DNA of 64,000 nt from Aradus depressus (lineage: Eukaryota > Arthropoda > Insecta > Hemiptera > Aradidae), in assembly GCA_963662175.1 (NCBI GenBank), contig OY759225.1, forward strand, positions 13,013,601-13,077,600, written 5' to 3'. Position 1 is the stretch's first letter, and each line of letters opens with the position of its first letter. The notes under the pieces were generated by a model that worked only from the letters and a program-made list of their open reading frames with translations, ran no database searches and had not been told where the DNA came from. Of the stretch, positions 11,171-22,530 are shown piece by piece. A program made the position numbers and the translations under genes.

Positions 11171-11574
11171 TAATTATAACTTTTTTTTTTTTTTTCTGTT
11201 CTTGTCCTCTGGTGAACAAAAAATTCTGTTCTTCAAATTTATTTTACCAGTTTGTGAGAGACATTGCAATGCCGGACCAAAGTTAATTTAATTTTTTTGT
11301 AAATTAAAATAATAATAAAGTTTTTTTTTGGTGTTGCAGGTACGTACCTTCGGTTTACTAAACAGTACAATTCTACCATTTGTAACTTATAAAATTATTA
11401 AATAATTTTAAATATATTTTATAGCGTTATATATTTTATTTATTCAAAAATTATATTACGTTTATCAGTAGCCACATTTTTCACCCATTAATTTTTTTGT
11501 TTTTACAACCTAATAAATATAGACGTTTCGGTAAGAGCGAAAATTGTTTCTGAATATACTAATAACATCATATT

Positions 11575-11631
11575 TATCAGAGCGATGAAAGAGCGCTATG
11601 GTATTCGATATGACCTCGTAGTTAAAGCCAC
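11575..11631 (+). mobile_element. SINE1 3' fragment
   Basis: Short match to the SINE1 3' region: GAGCGATGAAAGAGCGC and GATATGACCTCGTAGTTAAA. The stretch 11175-11574 around it is AT-rich with no feature seen. Confidence 0.6.
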
Positions 11632-11805
11632 ACATCACAATAAGTACGTTACTTAACATAATTATTCAAACAATTTTTTTAATTTGTATATTACTTGAAA
11701 TTTCTTTGTCGCCTTTCATCTTGAGTATATTTATTGTAGTGTAAGGATTTTCTGATTTACAATATATTAATGATTATATTCAAAAACATTATTTAGTACA
11801 TAGAT

Positions 11806-12149
11806 TTAGGTTAGGTTTTATGACTCATGCCCGGGCTTTAACAACGAGGTCATAACGCCTACTACCAGAGTGCTCTTTCGTCACTCTGGTGGACATGAGC
11901 CCGACTCTACTATGGGAGTCCTAAATTTTGCCTACCCTAAATTTTTATTCACCTAGGGCAGGGGTCTTTAACGAGTACCTGACATCGTACAGGCTCGGGA
12001 CCATCGCTTAACGTCCCATCCGAAGGACGGCGTGCTTAAGTTTATTTTACCTCCCAGATAAAATAAACTAAGGGCCTCGGTCGGGTTACGAACCCACGTT
12101 CTTTAGCTCAGAAGTCAAGCACGCATACCACTGAGCTACCGGCGCCCTC
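11806..12149 (-). mobile_element. SINE1, full length with target duplication
   Basis: Complete copy. On the minus strand it runs from the tRNA-like head (GGGCGCCGGTAGCTCAGTGG, A box TAGCTCAGTGGTA, B box GGTTCGTAACC) to a tail of CCTAA units. Flanks GTACATAGATTTA are repeated on both sides (13 bp), showing a single retroposition event. Length is about 345 bp. Confidence 0.9.
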
Positions 12150-13000
12150 GGTACATAGATTTATATATTCTTTGAGGCCCTATAACTTTGGTTAACTGGT
12201 TCTGTCTCTTTGAGGACACATTAGCGATTGGGTATTTAATAACAAACATTTTTAGTAAGAACCAATGTTTCGATAGGACCTTCAGTTGTCTTCAGCTGTT
12301 GACGATTGAGAAATCTTCACATTCCCTGGTTTCCTGTGTTACTAATTTCTTCAATCGTCGCTAATTGCACAATCAGGGTGAAGTAAAAGAATACTAAATG
12401 CAATTTGCTGTCTGGATGGCAATTGAAGGATTCGGTCTATTGGATGCACTTTGTCGATTTAATGCTTTGGGGACTTTATCCTACTTGCCGACTTCATCAA
12501 AGCACCTATTCACCACGGAGGAGGAAAGATCACTTTGAAAGTACTCCAGCATCTGGGTCACCCGGTGACAGTCTCCTTCGTGTCTCTGCCGATTGTTCAC
12601 ACGGTCCTTAACAAAACTGTTTCACAGCCTTTCTTTATCTAATTTGCCTATTACACCCAAAGTGGAAACTTCACCGTCTTTCTTAGTCTAGGGATCTTAG
12701 ATCATAGATTCAAAAATTCAAATCTTTATGTTCGTGATTCTGTAGTCCTAAGACCCCTGTCACACAAGACACTCAGTCTACTCCCTCGAGTCGCCCGTAC
12801 ACACAGCTGCATCTCGGCCACTTATTTATTATTTGGGGGTGTTGAAAGAGAAATAAATTATTAATGACACTCCATTCATTATATTGTATAAATCAGCGGA
12901 TGTGAGAAATATAAATTAAAATATATAGAAAAAATAAATAAACAATTAAATGATAAAAGAAAACTATGGCATAAAAAGTATATAGATGATTAAGTTTCAA
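12150..13000. other. Unassigned; possible degraded PLE
   Basis: On the minus strand near 12270-12335 there is GCUGAAGA ... AUCGAAACAUUGGUUC, which resembles a hammerhead core but has no convincing stem II. 12400-12620 has a weak minus-strand frame I cannot identify. Nothing else is recognised up to 13000. Confidence 0.3.
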
Positions 13001-13009
13001 TAAACTACT

Positions 13010-13800
13010 AGGTATCGAGGCCATTGCCGCCTAAGCCTCCGAAAATGAACATTAAGCCGGCTCCACAAATGCGGTGTTTGTCAAATACCGAGCAACTGTT
13101 AGGCGAACTCCTAGTAGTGTGGATGGGTGGCTCGCCTGTGCTCGCCCTAGGCCGAGGGTTTTTGAGTCTGCCTTCTCATCCCTTCGAAAAATTACTAAGT
13201 ACCGTCCTTATATCGTTTTGAATTTAAATATAAAATTGCTGTTCGATTCTACACTCATTACATCAGCTATTAAAAATCGATAGGTGTCCTTATAAGGTAT
13301 TGAAGACACATATAAACATTCGTATCGTTACATTCAATCTATCGAAAGGTTATGTAATCGGAAATTCGATGTATTCAACGGAATTTGACGTTTTCCGACC
13401 TTCCCGTTAGAATTATTGCATCGACATGAAATTGTATATATGTATCCAGAACTGTCTAAGGTCGACACTTACTGATTTTCAGAAGAAAACAGGGGACTAG
13501 GGAGAAGGCATAACACAAAAACTCCATTAACTGCTGTTGTAATGATTGTATTGACAAGAAATTTCATATGTAAATTCAAAGCCCTGTAAGGACAACACCT
13601 ATCAATTTTCAGCGCAATCAGCCCGAAGGAATGGAGGGACCAGAGGGACTCAACTATAAAATCCAAATAACTCCCAATGTAATGAATATCAATAAGAAAT
13701 TTTATATTGAAATGCAAAACCATATACAATAGAGAAGGGGCAACCGGTCAAATGGTTTTGGAGAGAGAGCGAAAACAGTTCTTGCTGGGGAAGTACATAG
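13010..13800 (+). repeat. Repeat B block with an embedded 100-bp repeat
   Basis: Several B modules (CACTCATTACATCAGC, TTCCGACCTTCCC, GTATTGACAAGAAATTTCAT, CAATTTTCAGCGCAATCAG) ending at GTCAAATGGTTTTGG, GAGAGAGCGAAAACAG, TGGGGAAGTACATAG. At 13055-13158 it includes a segment (GCGGTGTTTGTCAAATACCG) that recurs inverted at 26270-26372. Confidence 0.65.
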
Positions 13801-13989
13801 ACGATGATTCAGCGACGCATTTTTTTCTTTTTTTTTCAGGTGTGATGTATAAAAAATATACACATTTAAATTATTAATATTAAAAAATTAATTATATTTA
13901 TTTTTCTATAAAATCCAAGAAGCAACTGAAATAATTAATAAATAATATGAAAGCATTTTCTTTTAAAACAAATGAGTAGAAAACAAAAC

Positions 13990-14650
13990 ACGGGCATCAG
14001 CAGTTTTTGAATTAGTGTAGAGTGAATGGTGTGTGGTCTGGGTTGAGATGTGAAGGTGGACAGAGAGTGTTGTTTAGGTTTAAGATGTGATGAACTAAGT
14101 AGGTGTGAATTAACAATAAAATTGATCCGCAAAGAAGGTACTGTTATTTATTTATATGTACAAAAATATATAACTTTGATTTGAAGAATGGCCAAAATAT
14201 TAAACAAAAAAAAAAAAAAAAAAAAAGATTGACATAGTTTTAAGAATTGAGTTTTTACGATTTTTCTTTTGATTTTTGTTTCAATGTTTAGTTTTTAATT
14301 TTATAATGTAGATTTAAGAAAATAAACCCAATTATTTTTTCTCGTAAATTCTATGCTATTAATTTTCCCTGTTGTCCCAGTAGGATAATTTGAAAACCTT
14401 TGGATTAGATTTAATATTACTGAAAAAAACATATGGCATCTCTCTATAAATCCAAATGAAAAGTTTGCTAATTGAAATTTTAAAAAATATATGTGCCTTT
14501 TCTTAAAAATTGCACGTCTTAAACTTTTGATATTTTTTAGGGCCCTTTTCGGAAATTACTGTAGAAATCAAAATTTAGTGAAAGACCAGAGTTATAAAAT
14601 TTCTACAGGAAATGTGGTAATTTATTGTTTATTTATTTTTATATTTATTA
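13990..14650 (-). repeat. Repeat C, copy 2 (inverted)
   Basis: Reverse complement of 8690-9330: GGGTTGAGATGTGAAGGTGG, an A20 tract near 14207, AAATTGCACGTCTTAAAC, TTCGGAAATTACTGTAGAAA and GAAATTTCTACAGGAAATG-type end sequence. The two copies lie 5 kb apart in opposite orientation. Confidence 0.65.
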
Positions 14651-14659
14651 TTTGAAATA

Positions 14660-15278
14660 TATATTTATATATTTGTTTTTTTAACTTTAACTTAAAATCC
14701 ATTTACCACACAGGAGAAAATACGTAATAGTTTATTAACGGTTGTATATGCTTTACTGTAATGATATAGAAATATCCGTTCATATGTTCACACAAGATGA
14801 AGATTTACATAATTGTATACGATATGCAGAAAATGAAGGCTTAAACGTTTTGGACAGTTAGAGAGAAGGAAGGATATCCTCCCTCTTTCAGATCTGGAAC
14901 AAACATCCTTAGAGACTATGGCTCTGTGTGAAGGGACCGGATATTATATGTTACTTTCGCTTGGGTTATCTTGTAGCGGAAATGGTGACTCTTTGAGGAG
15001 CGTAGAAACTCTGACCGAATTGAAATCCTTCTCAAGGGTTGAATATAACTTGAAGCTTGGTCCTCAAAATCATGTAGAGTATGACAACACTCCGTCAGTC
15101 CTTGGTATAGATCATGTCTCCAGTCGTCAAATATCTCCAGCATCTCTCCTCCAATCATAAACTTAAAAAAATTCCAGAACTTTTTGGATTGCGCGCTAAT
15201 GGAGCGTCGGAGTGGTACAGTTGGCGCAGCATTGTGACTATTCCTGAGCTCAGCTGTTTTTGTAGATTCTCTACAACC
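14660..15278. other. Unassigned stretch
   Basis: Two overlapping frames exist (plus 14918-15160; minus 14916-15329, 137 codons) but neither shows a domain, hydrophobic pattern or homology I recognise. It is more GC-rich than its surroundings and may be part of an unidentified element. Confidence 0.4.
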
Positions 15279-15470
15279 TACTTTTTTTTTTTTTTTGGAC
15301 ATATGTACGATGCATATTAGCCATGTCACTGGGTTATCTAGTTATTTACGTCATCCATGGCCCCTAGAGGGAGTTATATCTACGGAATAAAACTCACTCC
15401 CGGACGGGATTCGTACCCGCAAACCATGGGAGAACATGCGACCAAAAAAGCCCTACTCCCTAGCCTTATA
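15279..15470 (-). mobile_element. SINE2, 5'-truncated, poly(A) tail
   Basis: T15 at about 15282 is the poly(A) tail seen from the plus strand, followed by GTACGATGCATATTAGCCAT and the B-box complement GGGATTCGTACCCGC. Homologous to 39370-39630 but lost beyond CCCTACTCCCTAGCC, so the A-box head is missing. A second tRNA-derived SINE family distinct from SINE1. Confidence 0.8.
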
Positions 15471-15553
15471 ATCTTAATGTGTGTAAAGGCTTACTTTGTT
15501 GTGAAGTAACGTCTTTGTAAAAAAATGGTTGATTGGATTAGCTAATGCCATTC

Positions 15554-15895
15554 GAGGGCGCCGGTAGCTCAGTGGTATGCGTGCTTGCCTTCTGAGCTCA
15601 AGATCGTAGGTTCGAAACCCGACCGAGGCCCTTAGTTTATTTTATCTGGGAGGTAAAATAAACTTAAGCACGCCGTCCTTTGGATGGGACGTTAAGCGAT
15701 GGTCCCGAGCCTGTACGATGTCATGTACTCGTTAAAGACCCCTACCCTAGGTGAATAAAAATTTAGGGTAAGCAAAATTTAGAACTCCCACAGTAGAGTC
15801 GGGCTCTTGTCCACCAGAGTGACGAAAGAGCGCTCTGGTAGTAGGCGATATGACCTCGTAGTTAAAGCCCGGGCATTAAACCTAACAGTTAATGT
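15554..15895 (+). mobile_element. SINE1, full length
   Basis: Head GAGGGCGCCGGTAGCTCAG with A box and B box GGTTCGAAACC at about 15610. The body is complete through AGAGCGCTCTGGTAGTAGGC and the end is CATTAAACCTAAC, with the tail reduced to one to two CCTAA units. No clear target duplication. Confidence 0.88.
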
Positions 15896-16139
15896 GTTAA
15901 TATTCTTGCCAAGTGTTATACTCAATGCGATTATTTTCGACAGAAAACGTTATTTCCAAAAAATAAAAGTTCGATTTGAAAGAACAATTACTTATTCGAT
16001 TGATATTTGTATTCCCCTTTCATCCTTCATAACATAGAATAATTTAAATTAGGTAGTTGTACATGAAAAAATAAAAATAAAATAATCATATCATAATAAA
16101 ATATTGGAATTGGAAAGTATTTTGCATGAAAAGCGACAA

Positions 16140-16235
16140 CTTACTAAATTATCGATACTATCGATAGTTTTCCACCGATATATTCGGTTTATCGATAGTG
16201 GCCAACTATCGACTGTCGCCCATCCCTACTCTCTC
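16140..16235. repeat. Cluster of ATCGAT palindromes
   Basis: Dense ATCGATA/TATCGATAG motifs in about 90 bp ending GTCGCCCATCCCTAC. The same type of cluster is seen at 42755-42850 and, more weakly, at 46225-46290 and 50515-50570. It looks like the end of an AT-palindrome-rich transposon, but I see no partner terminus. TATCGATA also resembles the DRE sequence of insect promoters; that use here is speculative. Confidence 0.4.
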
Positions 16236-16579
16236 CCCCTCGGGGAGGGTCTGTAGTCATGGTTGGTATAAAAAAGTCCTGTAATGGTCACATCACATAT
16301 TTTTTTCTAAAATATTGTCGTCTAGAGCCCAGCTTTCCGATACGATAGGCTGATCTGTTGATCTTGAAAGCCGCCTACCCTTTGACTGTTCGGTAAACAG
16401 CTGTACGTCCTAACGCCTTTCATTCACCTTTAAAGGTCGATTCTCAGCACTCTGATTGACCTAAGTCATCCTACACTAATATTTAACATTGCACAAGTCC
16501 ATTGTTCGAGATTTCAATCGAATTTTGCCACAGTTCGATTTCCCATTACGTTACGTCGTATCATCGAATTGATCAGAAA

Positions 16580-17996
16580 ATTTAAAAAATCGTCGGTGAA
16601 TCATCGACAATGTTCTTCCCCAGAACGCATTAATCCATTATATTTTCGCTCCCCCTCTAAAACCAGTCGACTGTTTGCCCTAATACAGTAGAACCTCTAT
16701 AAGTCGAACATCAAGGGAGACGCCAAAAAAAAAAGTTATAGAGTTTTCGACTTATGGACTTATTTTGATACGACTTGTAGAGGTTAAGATTCATTCTAAC
16801 TAATTTTGAGTTAGAGAGGTGAAATAAATAAAAATTCAAGCTACAGAGGTAACAAACATATTTATATTTATTATAAATCAACATTATTTCAAAGCATGCT
16901 TAAAATAAAAAATACGTAGCATATGTAGGTATTAAAAAAAGTCAGTAATTTTTTTTAGCTTTAAATAATTGGTAATCCTATTTATTGTATACTCCTAAAT
17001 TGTTTTCTAAGAAACAATGGTGTATATTGTCGGCAAATTCTTAAAGTCGGTAACTTATTTTTCTTCGAGCTATAGAGGTAATAAGTTTCAAATAATCGAG
17101 TTGTAAAGGTTGTAAAATAAAACATTGTTATGTTCGAGATACAGAGGTCCAATTTATTATTTCGAGTTATAGTGGGAAATATGTACCAAAATGGCGTGTA
17201 GGGACTCACTGATTATTTCGATTAATAGAGGGTTGAGATTTCGAGTAATAGAGGTTTTGGGGCTTGAAGGGAAAGGAACAAAACTTTTTTTCGAGTTTTG
17301 GAGGTTTTCGACTTATCGAGGTTCGACTTAAAGAGGTTCTACTGTATTTAATAGTTGACTTATGTACTCATAAATCATCATATTACATTTTATGTCAATA
17401 AATTCATTACATCGGCAGTTATTGGGGTTTTTGAATTGAGCCCCCTCTCATCCCCCCTTCCCTTCGGCCGATTTCAGTTGAAAATCAGTAAGTGTCGCCA
17501 TTATGGGGTTTTGAATTCACATATTAAAAATTGTGTGGATACTTTCATTCTATCGGCAGTTATTGTGTTCTACAAACATACACGTACGCACAGACACACA
17601 CACGAAAAAAAGAAGTTATCGCGAAAATGGTTACAACGTATTCAGGGGACCTTGAAACCACGATCTCGGATTTTCGCAAGATTTCAATACTTCCGTATAA
17701 TATAGGAGTAGAAAAGATTTTACCAAAATTTCATGTTTTCCGACGCCATGATTTCAAAAATGAAAAAAAAAAAAAATTTCGTCTACATGTGTGTCTGTGA
17801 ACACGATAACTGCCGACAGGATGAATGTATTAATACAAAATGTATGTGTATCCAGGGCTCCATAAGAATAACATCTTTGGATTTTCAGTCAAATCGGCCG
17901 AAGGAAAAGGGGGAATTAGAGGGGCTTAACAAAAACAATAACTGCGGTTGTAATGAATGTTTCGAAACAAAATTCAAGATAACTATTGTTATAATA
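16580..17996 (-). repeat. Repeat B, interrupted by a pogo-like element
   Basis: 16580-16683 (GTCGGTGAATCATCGAC, TTCCCCAGAACGCATTAATC, AAAACCAGTCGACTG) continues after the insertion at 17347 (AATAGTTGACTTATGTACTC, TTCATTACATCGGCAG). The continuity matches the uninterrupted copy at 63050-63140, giving a clean empty site. Further right the modules change orientation near 17650. Confidence 0.75.
16686..17344. mobile_element. Pogo-like MITE, TIR CAGTAGAACCTCTATAAGTC
   Basis: Inverted termini CAGTAGAACCTCTATAAGTC and (reverse complement) CAGTAGAACCTCTTTAAGTC lie between TA target duplications. The interior repeats the motif CGAGTTATAGAGGT and close variants many times, as if the terminus had spread inward. 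No transposase frame. A second copy is at 21354-21968. Confidence 0.88.
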
Positions 17997-18606
17997 CAGT
18001 GAAACCTCTCCATAGCGGACAAACTCGGGTCTACCGCTTTTGCCCTTTATTGTGAGGTGTCCGTTATCGAGACATTATGACCTTTTCTAAATTTGTCAAC
18101 CATTTGACCCTTTAAAATCCCCAAAATTTCGGCGACTTCGGATGCCTTTTCCTGTATCATAGAGCCAGAAATAGGGAGATCAATTTCAAAACCATTACCG
18201 TGTTTTTTTGTGAAAGCCGTTTTCGTTTCTTCATTTCCATGTTCCTGCCATTTTAGTAAGTGTGCATTCCTATCTTTTAAAATGGTCGCGATCTGAGTCT
18301 TTCCCATCTTAAACTTTGCCGCTAAATCCCTGGATTCTGGGCTTTTCTCGATTATAAAATTTAATTACTGTTACGAAACGCGAACGAAATTTTCGAGCAG
18401 CCGTGCCTCACGTGTTCCAAGAAACCAAGAGCCTGCTATCCGCTTTCGGGAGGTAGATTTTTCTCATGGGACCATTTAATGTCCGTTGTCTGTTAAGAGC
18501 CCGTTATCGATAGGTAAACTAAGCATTGATTTGAGTGTTCTGTTGCCGGGACCATAGAAATTTTGTCTATTAATAGAGTTTTTCCCTATTTTCCCAGGTT
18601 TCACTG
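17997..18606. mobile_element. Pogo/Tigger-like element, TIR CAGTGAAACCT
   Basis: Termini CAGTGAAACCTCTCC and its counterpart ending AGGTTTCACTG are flanked by TA. The 610-bp body carries the transposase N-terminus on the minus strand (18047-18364). A deletion derivative of a larger element, inserted in repeat B. Confidence 0.85.
18047..18364 (-). pseudogene. Pogo/Tigger transposase N-terminal fragment
   Basis: The frame reads IEKSPESRDLAAKFKMGKTQ, then IATILKDRN, HLLKWQEHGNEETK and a long acidic stretch ending at a stop. SRDLAAKF followed by GKTQIATIL is the helix-turn-helix of Tigger/CENP-B-type transposases, expected to bind the terminal repeats. It opens right after an in-frame stop, has no DDE domain, and cannot be an active transposase. 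The intact DNA-binding part could in principle act as a repressor; that is speculation. Confidence 0.75.
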
Positions 18607-18609
18607 TAT

Positions 18610-19005
18610 TTTTTTCCTTCATTTAACCCATTTTTCGCCCAAGAAATATCTGGATAAAGCGCCTTCTTCAGGGCCCTTAAAACTGTAGATCCGCCATTGC
18701 TCGACTGGACTTGATGTGTTAGGTTTCAAGTTTACTAATGTAAGTCTGTGTGATTGGCTGATGCTATCTAGAGAGAAGCCAGGTTGTTCAACCTAATTAG
18801 TGTCATGTTCACTTTCCCCAACCTAACAAAATGGACACTCCTCTTAATATATCCTCGTATGTCAATCCTTTACTTATTACATGAAAGCAGCTTTAAAAGA
18901 TGCACCAGATTGCAACAGGTAATTACACGAAATCTAACTGACTTTAAATGACACCCACGTTCATCAACTGGTTTTTCATGTCACTGGCTTTATCGAGTTT
19001 CATAA
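18610..19005. other. Unassigned stretch
   Basis: No feature recognised between the pogo-like element and the tandem array; AT-rich with no long frame. Confidence 0.5.
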
Positions 19006-19014
19006 TATGAAATA

Positions 19015-19375
19015 TAGAATATATATTATATAGAATAACCCAATAGAATATATATATTATATAGAATAACCCAATAGAATATATATATTATATAGAATAA
19101 CCCAATAGAATATATATATTATATAGAATAACCCAATAGAATATATATTATATAGAATAACCCAATAGAATATATATATTATATAGAATAACCCAATAGA
19201 ATATATATATATTATATAGAATAACCAAATAGAATATATATTATAAAGAATAACCCAATAGAATATAATAAAACTAAAGATTACTAATAATAAACTAAAG
19301 ATTACTAATAATAAAACTAAAGATTACTAATAATAAACTAAAGATTACTAATAATAAAACTAAAGATTACTAACC
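19015..19375. repeat. Two adjacent AT-rich tandem arrays
   Basis: 19015-19262: about 8 units of 29-33 bp (ATTATATAGAATAACCCAAT) differing in TA count. 19262-19375: about 5 units of about 22 bp (ACTAAAGATTACTAATAATA). The last unit of the second array forms the outer edge of the palindrome that follows. Confidence 0.9.
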
Positions 19376-19553
19376 CAAACGAACAAAGGTTTTTGGTGGG
19401 AGAGGAACGACTTAATTAATTCTTGTCGGGGAAGTATCAGAATTGGGTTATTATATAGAGTAACCCAATTCTGATACTTCCCCGACAAGAATTAATTAAG
19501 TCGTTCCTCTCCCACCAAAAACCTTTGTTCGTTTGGGTTAGTAATCTTTAGTT
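19358..19553. repeat. Perfect palindrome, 93-bp arms, 10-bp spacer
   Basis: 19358-19450 and 19461-19553 are exact reverse complements around TTATATAGAG. The arms are the terminal part of repeat B (GAATTAATTAAG, TTCCCCGACAAG), so this is a head-to-head dimer of a B end. Perfect identity points to recent formation, such as fold-back repair or template switching, or to gene conversion. Confidence 0.95.
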
Positions 19554-19720
19554 GACTTACACATGTACTTCTGAATATTCATACTAAATTTTGTGTCGAT
19601 ATATTCATTTTATCGACAGTTATTAAGGTATTTGAATTGAGTGCCCCTCGGATCCTCCTTTCCCTTCAGATTCCGCTAAAAATTATTAGTTGTCGTCCTT
19701 ATGAGGTTATGTGAATTGTG
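19554..19720 (-). repeat. Repeat B module
   Basis: GTTGACTTACACATGTACTT, GATATATTCATTTTATCG and a GGATCCTCCTTTCCCTTC stretch match B modules; it directly extends from the palindrome's right arm. Confidence 0.6.
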
Positions 19721-19856
19721 ATTTTTCAGTATTTATTTATAGGTTAATTATGTCAAAATAGGTCTTAAAATCGAAAATTCTTGACGATTTTAATACATTC
19801 AAAATGAGAATGATGAGATACATTAAAAAATTAGATTAAACTAAAATACAACTACA

Positions 19857-19929
19857 CAGTGTGACGAAAGAGCGCTCTGGTAGTAGGCGATATGACCTCG
19901 TAGTTAAAGCCCGGGCATGAGTCATAACA
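19857..19929 (+). mobile_element. SINE1 3' fragment
   Basis: GTGTGACGAAAGAGCGCTC through CCGGGCATGAGTCATAA; 5'-truncated and without a clear CCTAA tail. Confidence 0.65.
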
Positions 19930-20029
19930 ACTAAGTAAATAACTAATGTTAATTTAAATTATATTTGTATAATAATGCAATTGATAATGAGACTAGCGCA
20001 AGCAGTTTCTCCCACCTAGTAACCGAAAG

Positions 20030-20350
20030 CTGTGTATTGTATATGAATGTATCCAGAACACTATAAAGATGATGATACATATTGATTTGAGCCTCCCCCC
20101 TCTGTCCCCCCCCCTCCATATCGTCTGATTTGGCTGAATATTATTTGTTGTTTTCCTTAGAAGGTTCTGAATACACATATAAAATTTCGTGTCTATACAT
20201 TCATTCTATCGGGAGTTATCGTGTTCAAAGACAGATTTTTTTTTTTCATTTTTGGAATTACGGGTCGGAAAACTTGAAATTCCGTTGAAAAGTCCGCAAC
20301 GAATTTTTGACTGATTACATAATTTCCCCTATGCTATGAGGAAGTAAAAA
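20030..20350 (-). repeat. Repeat B with intact outer end
   Basis: Modules with GATTTGGCTGAATATT and ATTCATTCTATCGGGAG, then GGAATTACGGGTCGGAAA, ATTCCGTTGAAAAGTCC, and the hairpin-like end CTTCCCCTATGC ... GAGGAAGTAAAAA. A good example of one B terminus. Confidence 0.7.
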
Positions 20351-20755
20351 AAAAAAAATTTAAATATATATTCAAAGAATGTGTATTGAAGTAAAAAATG
20401 TCTTGAGATAATCTTTATTGCATTTTTACCTATATACTTTTTTTTTGTTTTTTCTTTGTCGGAAAAGTTCTTTTATATTATAATTTGTTAATGTTATTTC
20501 AATTTTTTTTCGTAAATTTTTATTGTTGAATGCCTTTCCAGCAGCGAAGTCCCGCTAACTTATACGTACCGTTAGTACTCCAAGTTCGAATTCTTTTCCT
20601 ATTGTAAAAATCGTCTCTCCGCTATCCGACCATCATGTCCTTATTTCTCTGATTCGGACATTATAAGAAGATTTCTTCTGTATGTATGGAGAATGTATTG
20701 GAACGAATGAACATGTAATGTAATACATGTCCAGGAATATATGTAGTGTGAATAA
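20351..20755. other. Unassigned AT-rich stretch
   Basis: No gene or known repeat seen; T-rich tracts around 20440 and 20505. Confidence 0.5.
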
Positions 20756-20759
20756 TGTC

Positions 20760-20930
20760 TGTTGGTGAATCATCAAAAATGTACTTGTTCAGCACGGATT
20801 AAACAATTAAATTTTCGCTCTGAATTCAAAACCAGACCGAACTCTTAAATCCTCATAATAAATTCTGTGTCGATACATTCATTATATCGACAGTTAATGA
20901 GGGCGCAGGTAGCTCAGTGGTATGCGTGGG
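20760..20930 (-). repeat. Repeat B with a SINE1 head attached
   Basis: B sequence (GTTGGTGAATCATC, TGTTCAGCACGGATTAAAC) runs to TATCGACAGTTAATGAGG and is followed at 20903-20930 by only the first 28 bp of SINE1 (GGTAGCTCAGTGGTATGCG). 20931-21350 beyond holds nothing recognisable. Confidence 0.6.
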
Positions 20931-21353
20931 ATGCTGGAAGTATATGAAAATATATTCGATTGTTATAACTGTAGTCGCCCTCTAGAAAGGAGAAATAAAT
21001 TTGAATTTATTTTGGATTTTTTATATAAAAAATAAAATAATGAATACAAGAATACCCCTGGATGCCATATTTCAATAAAAATACATAATTATATATATAT
21101 AAATACGTTGAACATTATGTGACACGATGAATGAAACGGATTCTGACTTAAGTATGATATATTTACGTCTAATGAAGCCGTTTTTATATGGATATATATT
21201 TTTTTTTAATGGAGAAAACATTTTGTGAAATAAAATATATTTTTCTTCATACTTTAACTAAAATTTTACGAATAAATTGGCATGGCGTTAGTGAGAACAT
21301 ATAATGTTAAAATTGAGTAATTGAGAGTGCCGGTTGTGGCCAACCCTTATGTA

Positions 21354-21968
21354 TAGTAGAACCTCTATAAGTCGAACATCAAGGGAGACGCAAAAAAATT
21401 CGAGTTATAGAGTTTTCGACTTATGGAGGATTTCGACTTAGGCGGATTTTGATTCGACTTGTAGAGGTTAAGATTCATTCTAACTAATTTTGAGGTAGAG
21501 AGGTGAAATAAATAAAAATTCGAGTTACAGAGGTAACAAACATATTTATATTTATTATAAATCAACATTATTTCAAAACATCCTTAAAATAAAAAATACG
21601 TAGTATATGTAGGAATTAAAAAGTCAATAATTTTTTTTTGCTTTAGATAATTGGTAATCCTATTTATTGTATACTCCTAAATTGTTTTCTAAGAAACAAT
21701 GGTGTACTTATTTTTCTTCGAGCTATAGAGGTAATAAGTTTCAAATAATCGAGTTGTAAAGGTTGTAAAATAAAACATTGCTATGTTCGAGATACAGAGG
21801 TCCAATTTATTTTTTCGAGTTATAGAGGGAAAATATGTACCAAAATGGCTTGTAGGGACTCATTGATTATTTCGACTAATAGAGGGTTGAGATTTCGAGT
21901 AATGGAGGTTTTGGGGCTTGAAGGGAAAGGAACATAACTTTTTTTCGAGTTTTGGAGGTTTTCGACTT
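21354..21968. mobile_element. Pogo-like MITE, second copy, 3'-truncated
   Basis: Collinear with 16686-17344 from GTAGAACCTCTATAAGTCG onward, including the internal CGAGTTATAGAGG repeats. It breaks off after GAGGTTTTCGACTT, so the last 30 bp with the right terminus are missing. The first base of the terminus is changed (TAG for CAG). Confidence 0.85.
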
Positions 21969-22064
21969 CATCTGTACCATGTTGATCTTCTTTCATTCTT
22001 GGTCTGCCTCCGCTGCTAGACAGTGCATTGACGAAGCAAGAAGGCGATAAGGATCACTCGAACG

Positions 22065-22480
22065 GTCGTCTGTCTGAGTGTGTGTTCGTGAACACGATAA
22101 CGTCCAAAAGGATGAATGTATCGAGAACGAAGTAGTGTAATCTGTCAGAAATTCGATGCGGTTTACAACAAAATTTCATGCTTTCGGATCTCCAAATTCC
22201 AAAAATGAAAGAAAAGTCCTAACACGACATTTTATATCTGTATCCAGAACCTCGTAAGGACAACACATAGATTTTTTCAGCCAAATCGGATTAGTAGAAA
22301 GGCTCAACTCAAAAACTGCTGTTGTGACGAATGTATCGACATAAAATTTCATTTGTTCATTTAAAACTTCATAGGGATGACACTTATTAGTTTTCAGCGG
22401 ATTCGGCCAAAGGGCAGAGCGGGGTTCAACTCAAAAAACTTAACAACTGCCGATGTAATGAATTTATCGATTTAGGAGCA
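22065..22480 (+). repeat. Repeat B modules
   Basis: GTGTTCGTGAACACGATAAC, TTTCATGCTTTCGG, then three modules with AATGTATCGACATAAAA, CAGCCAAATCGG and AACTGCCGATGTAATG. The 3' end is replaced by the LINE poly(A) tail. Confidence 0.7.
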
Positions 22481-22481
22481 C

Positions 22482-22482
<1 letters not shown>

Positions 22483-22530
<48 letters not shown>

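Noticed and set aside
12270..12345. Seventh hammerhead (GCUGAAGA ... AUCGAAACAUUGG, minus)
   Set aside because: No acceptable stem II between the two core halves and no palindromic stem III; may be a decayed relative.
14916..15329. 137-codon minus-strand frame as a gene
   Set aside because: It includes the SINE2 poly(T) tract as poly-Lys and shows no recognisable domain.
19015..19262. CRISPR-like array
   Set aside because: Units are contiguous AT-rich tandem repeats without unique spacers, in eukaryotic DNA.
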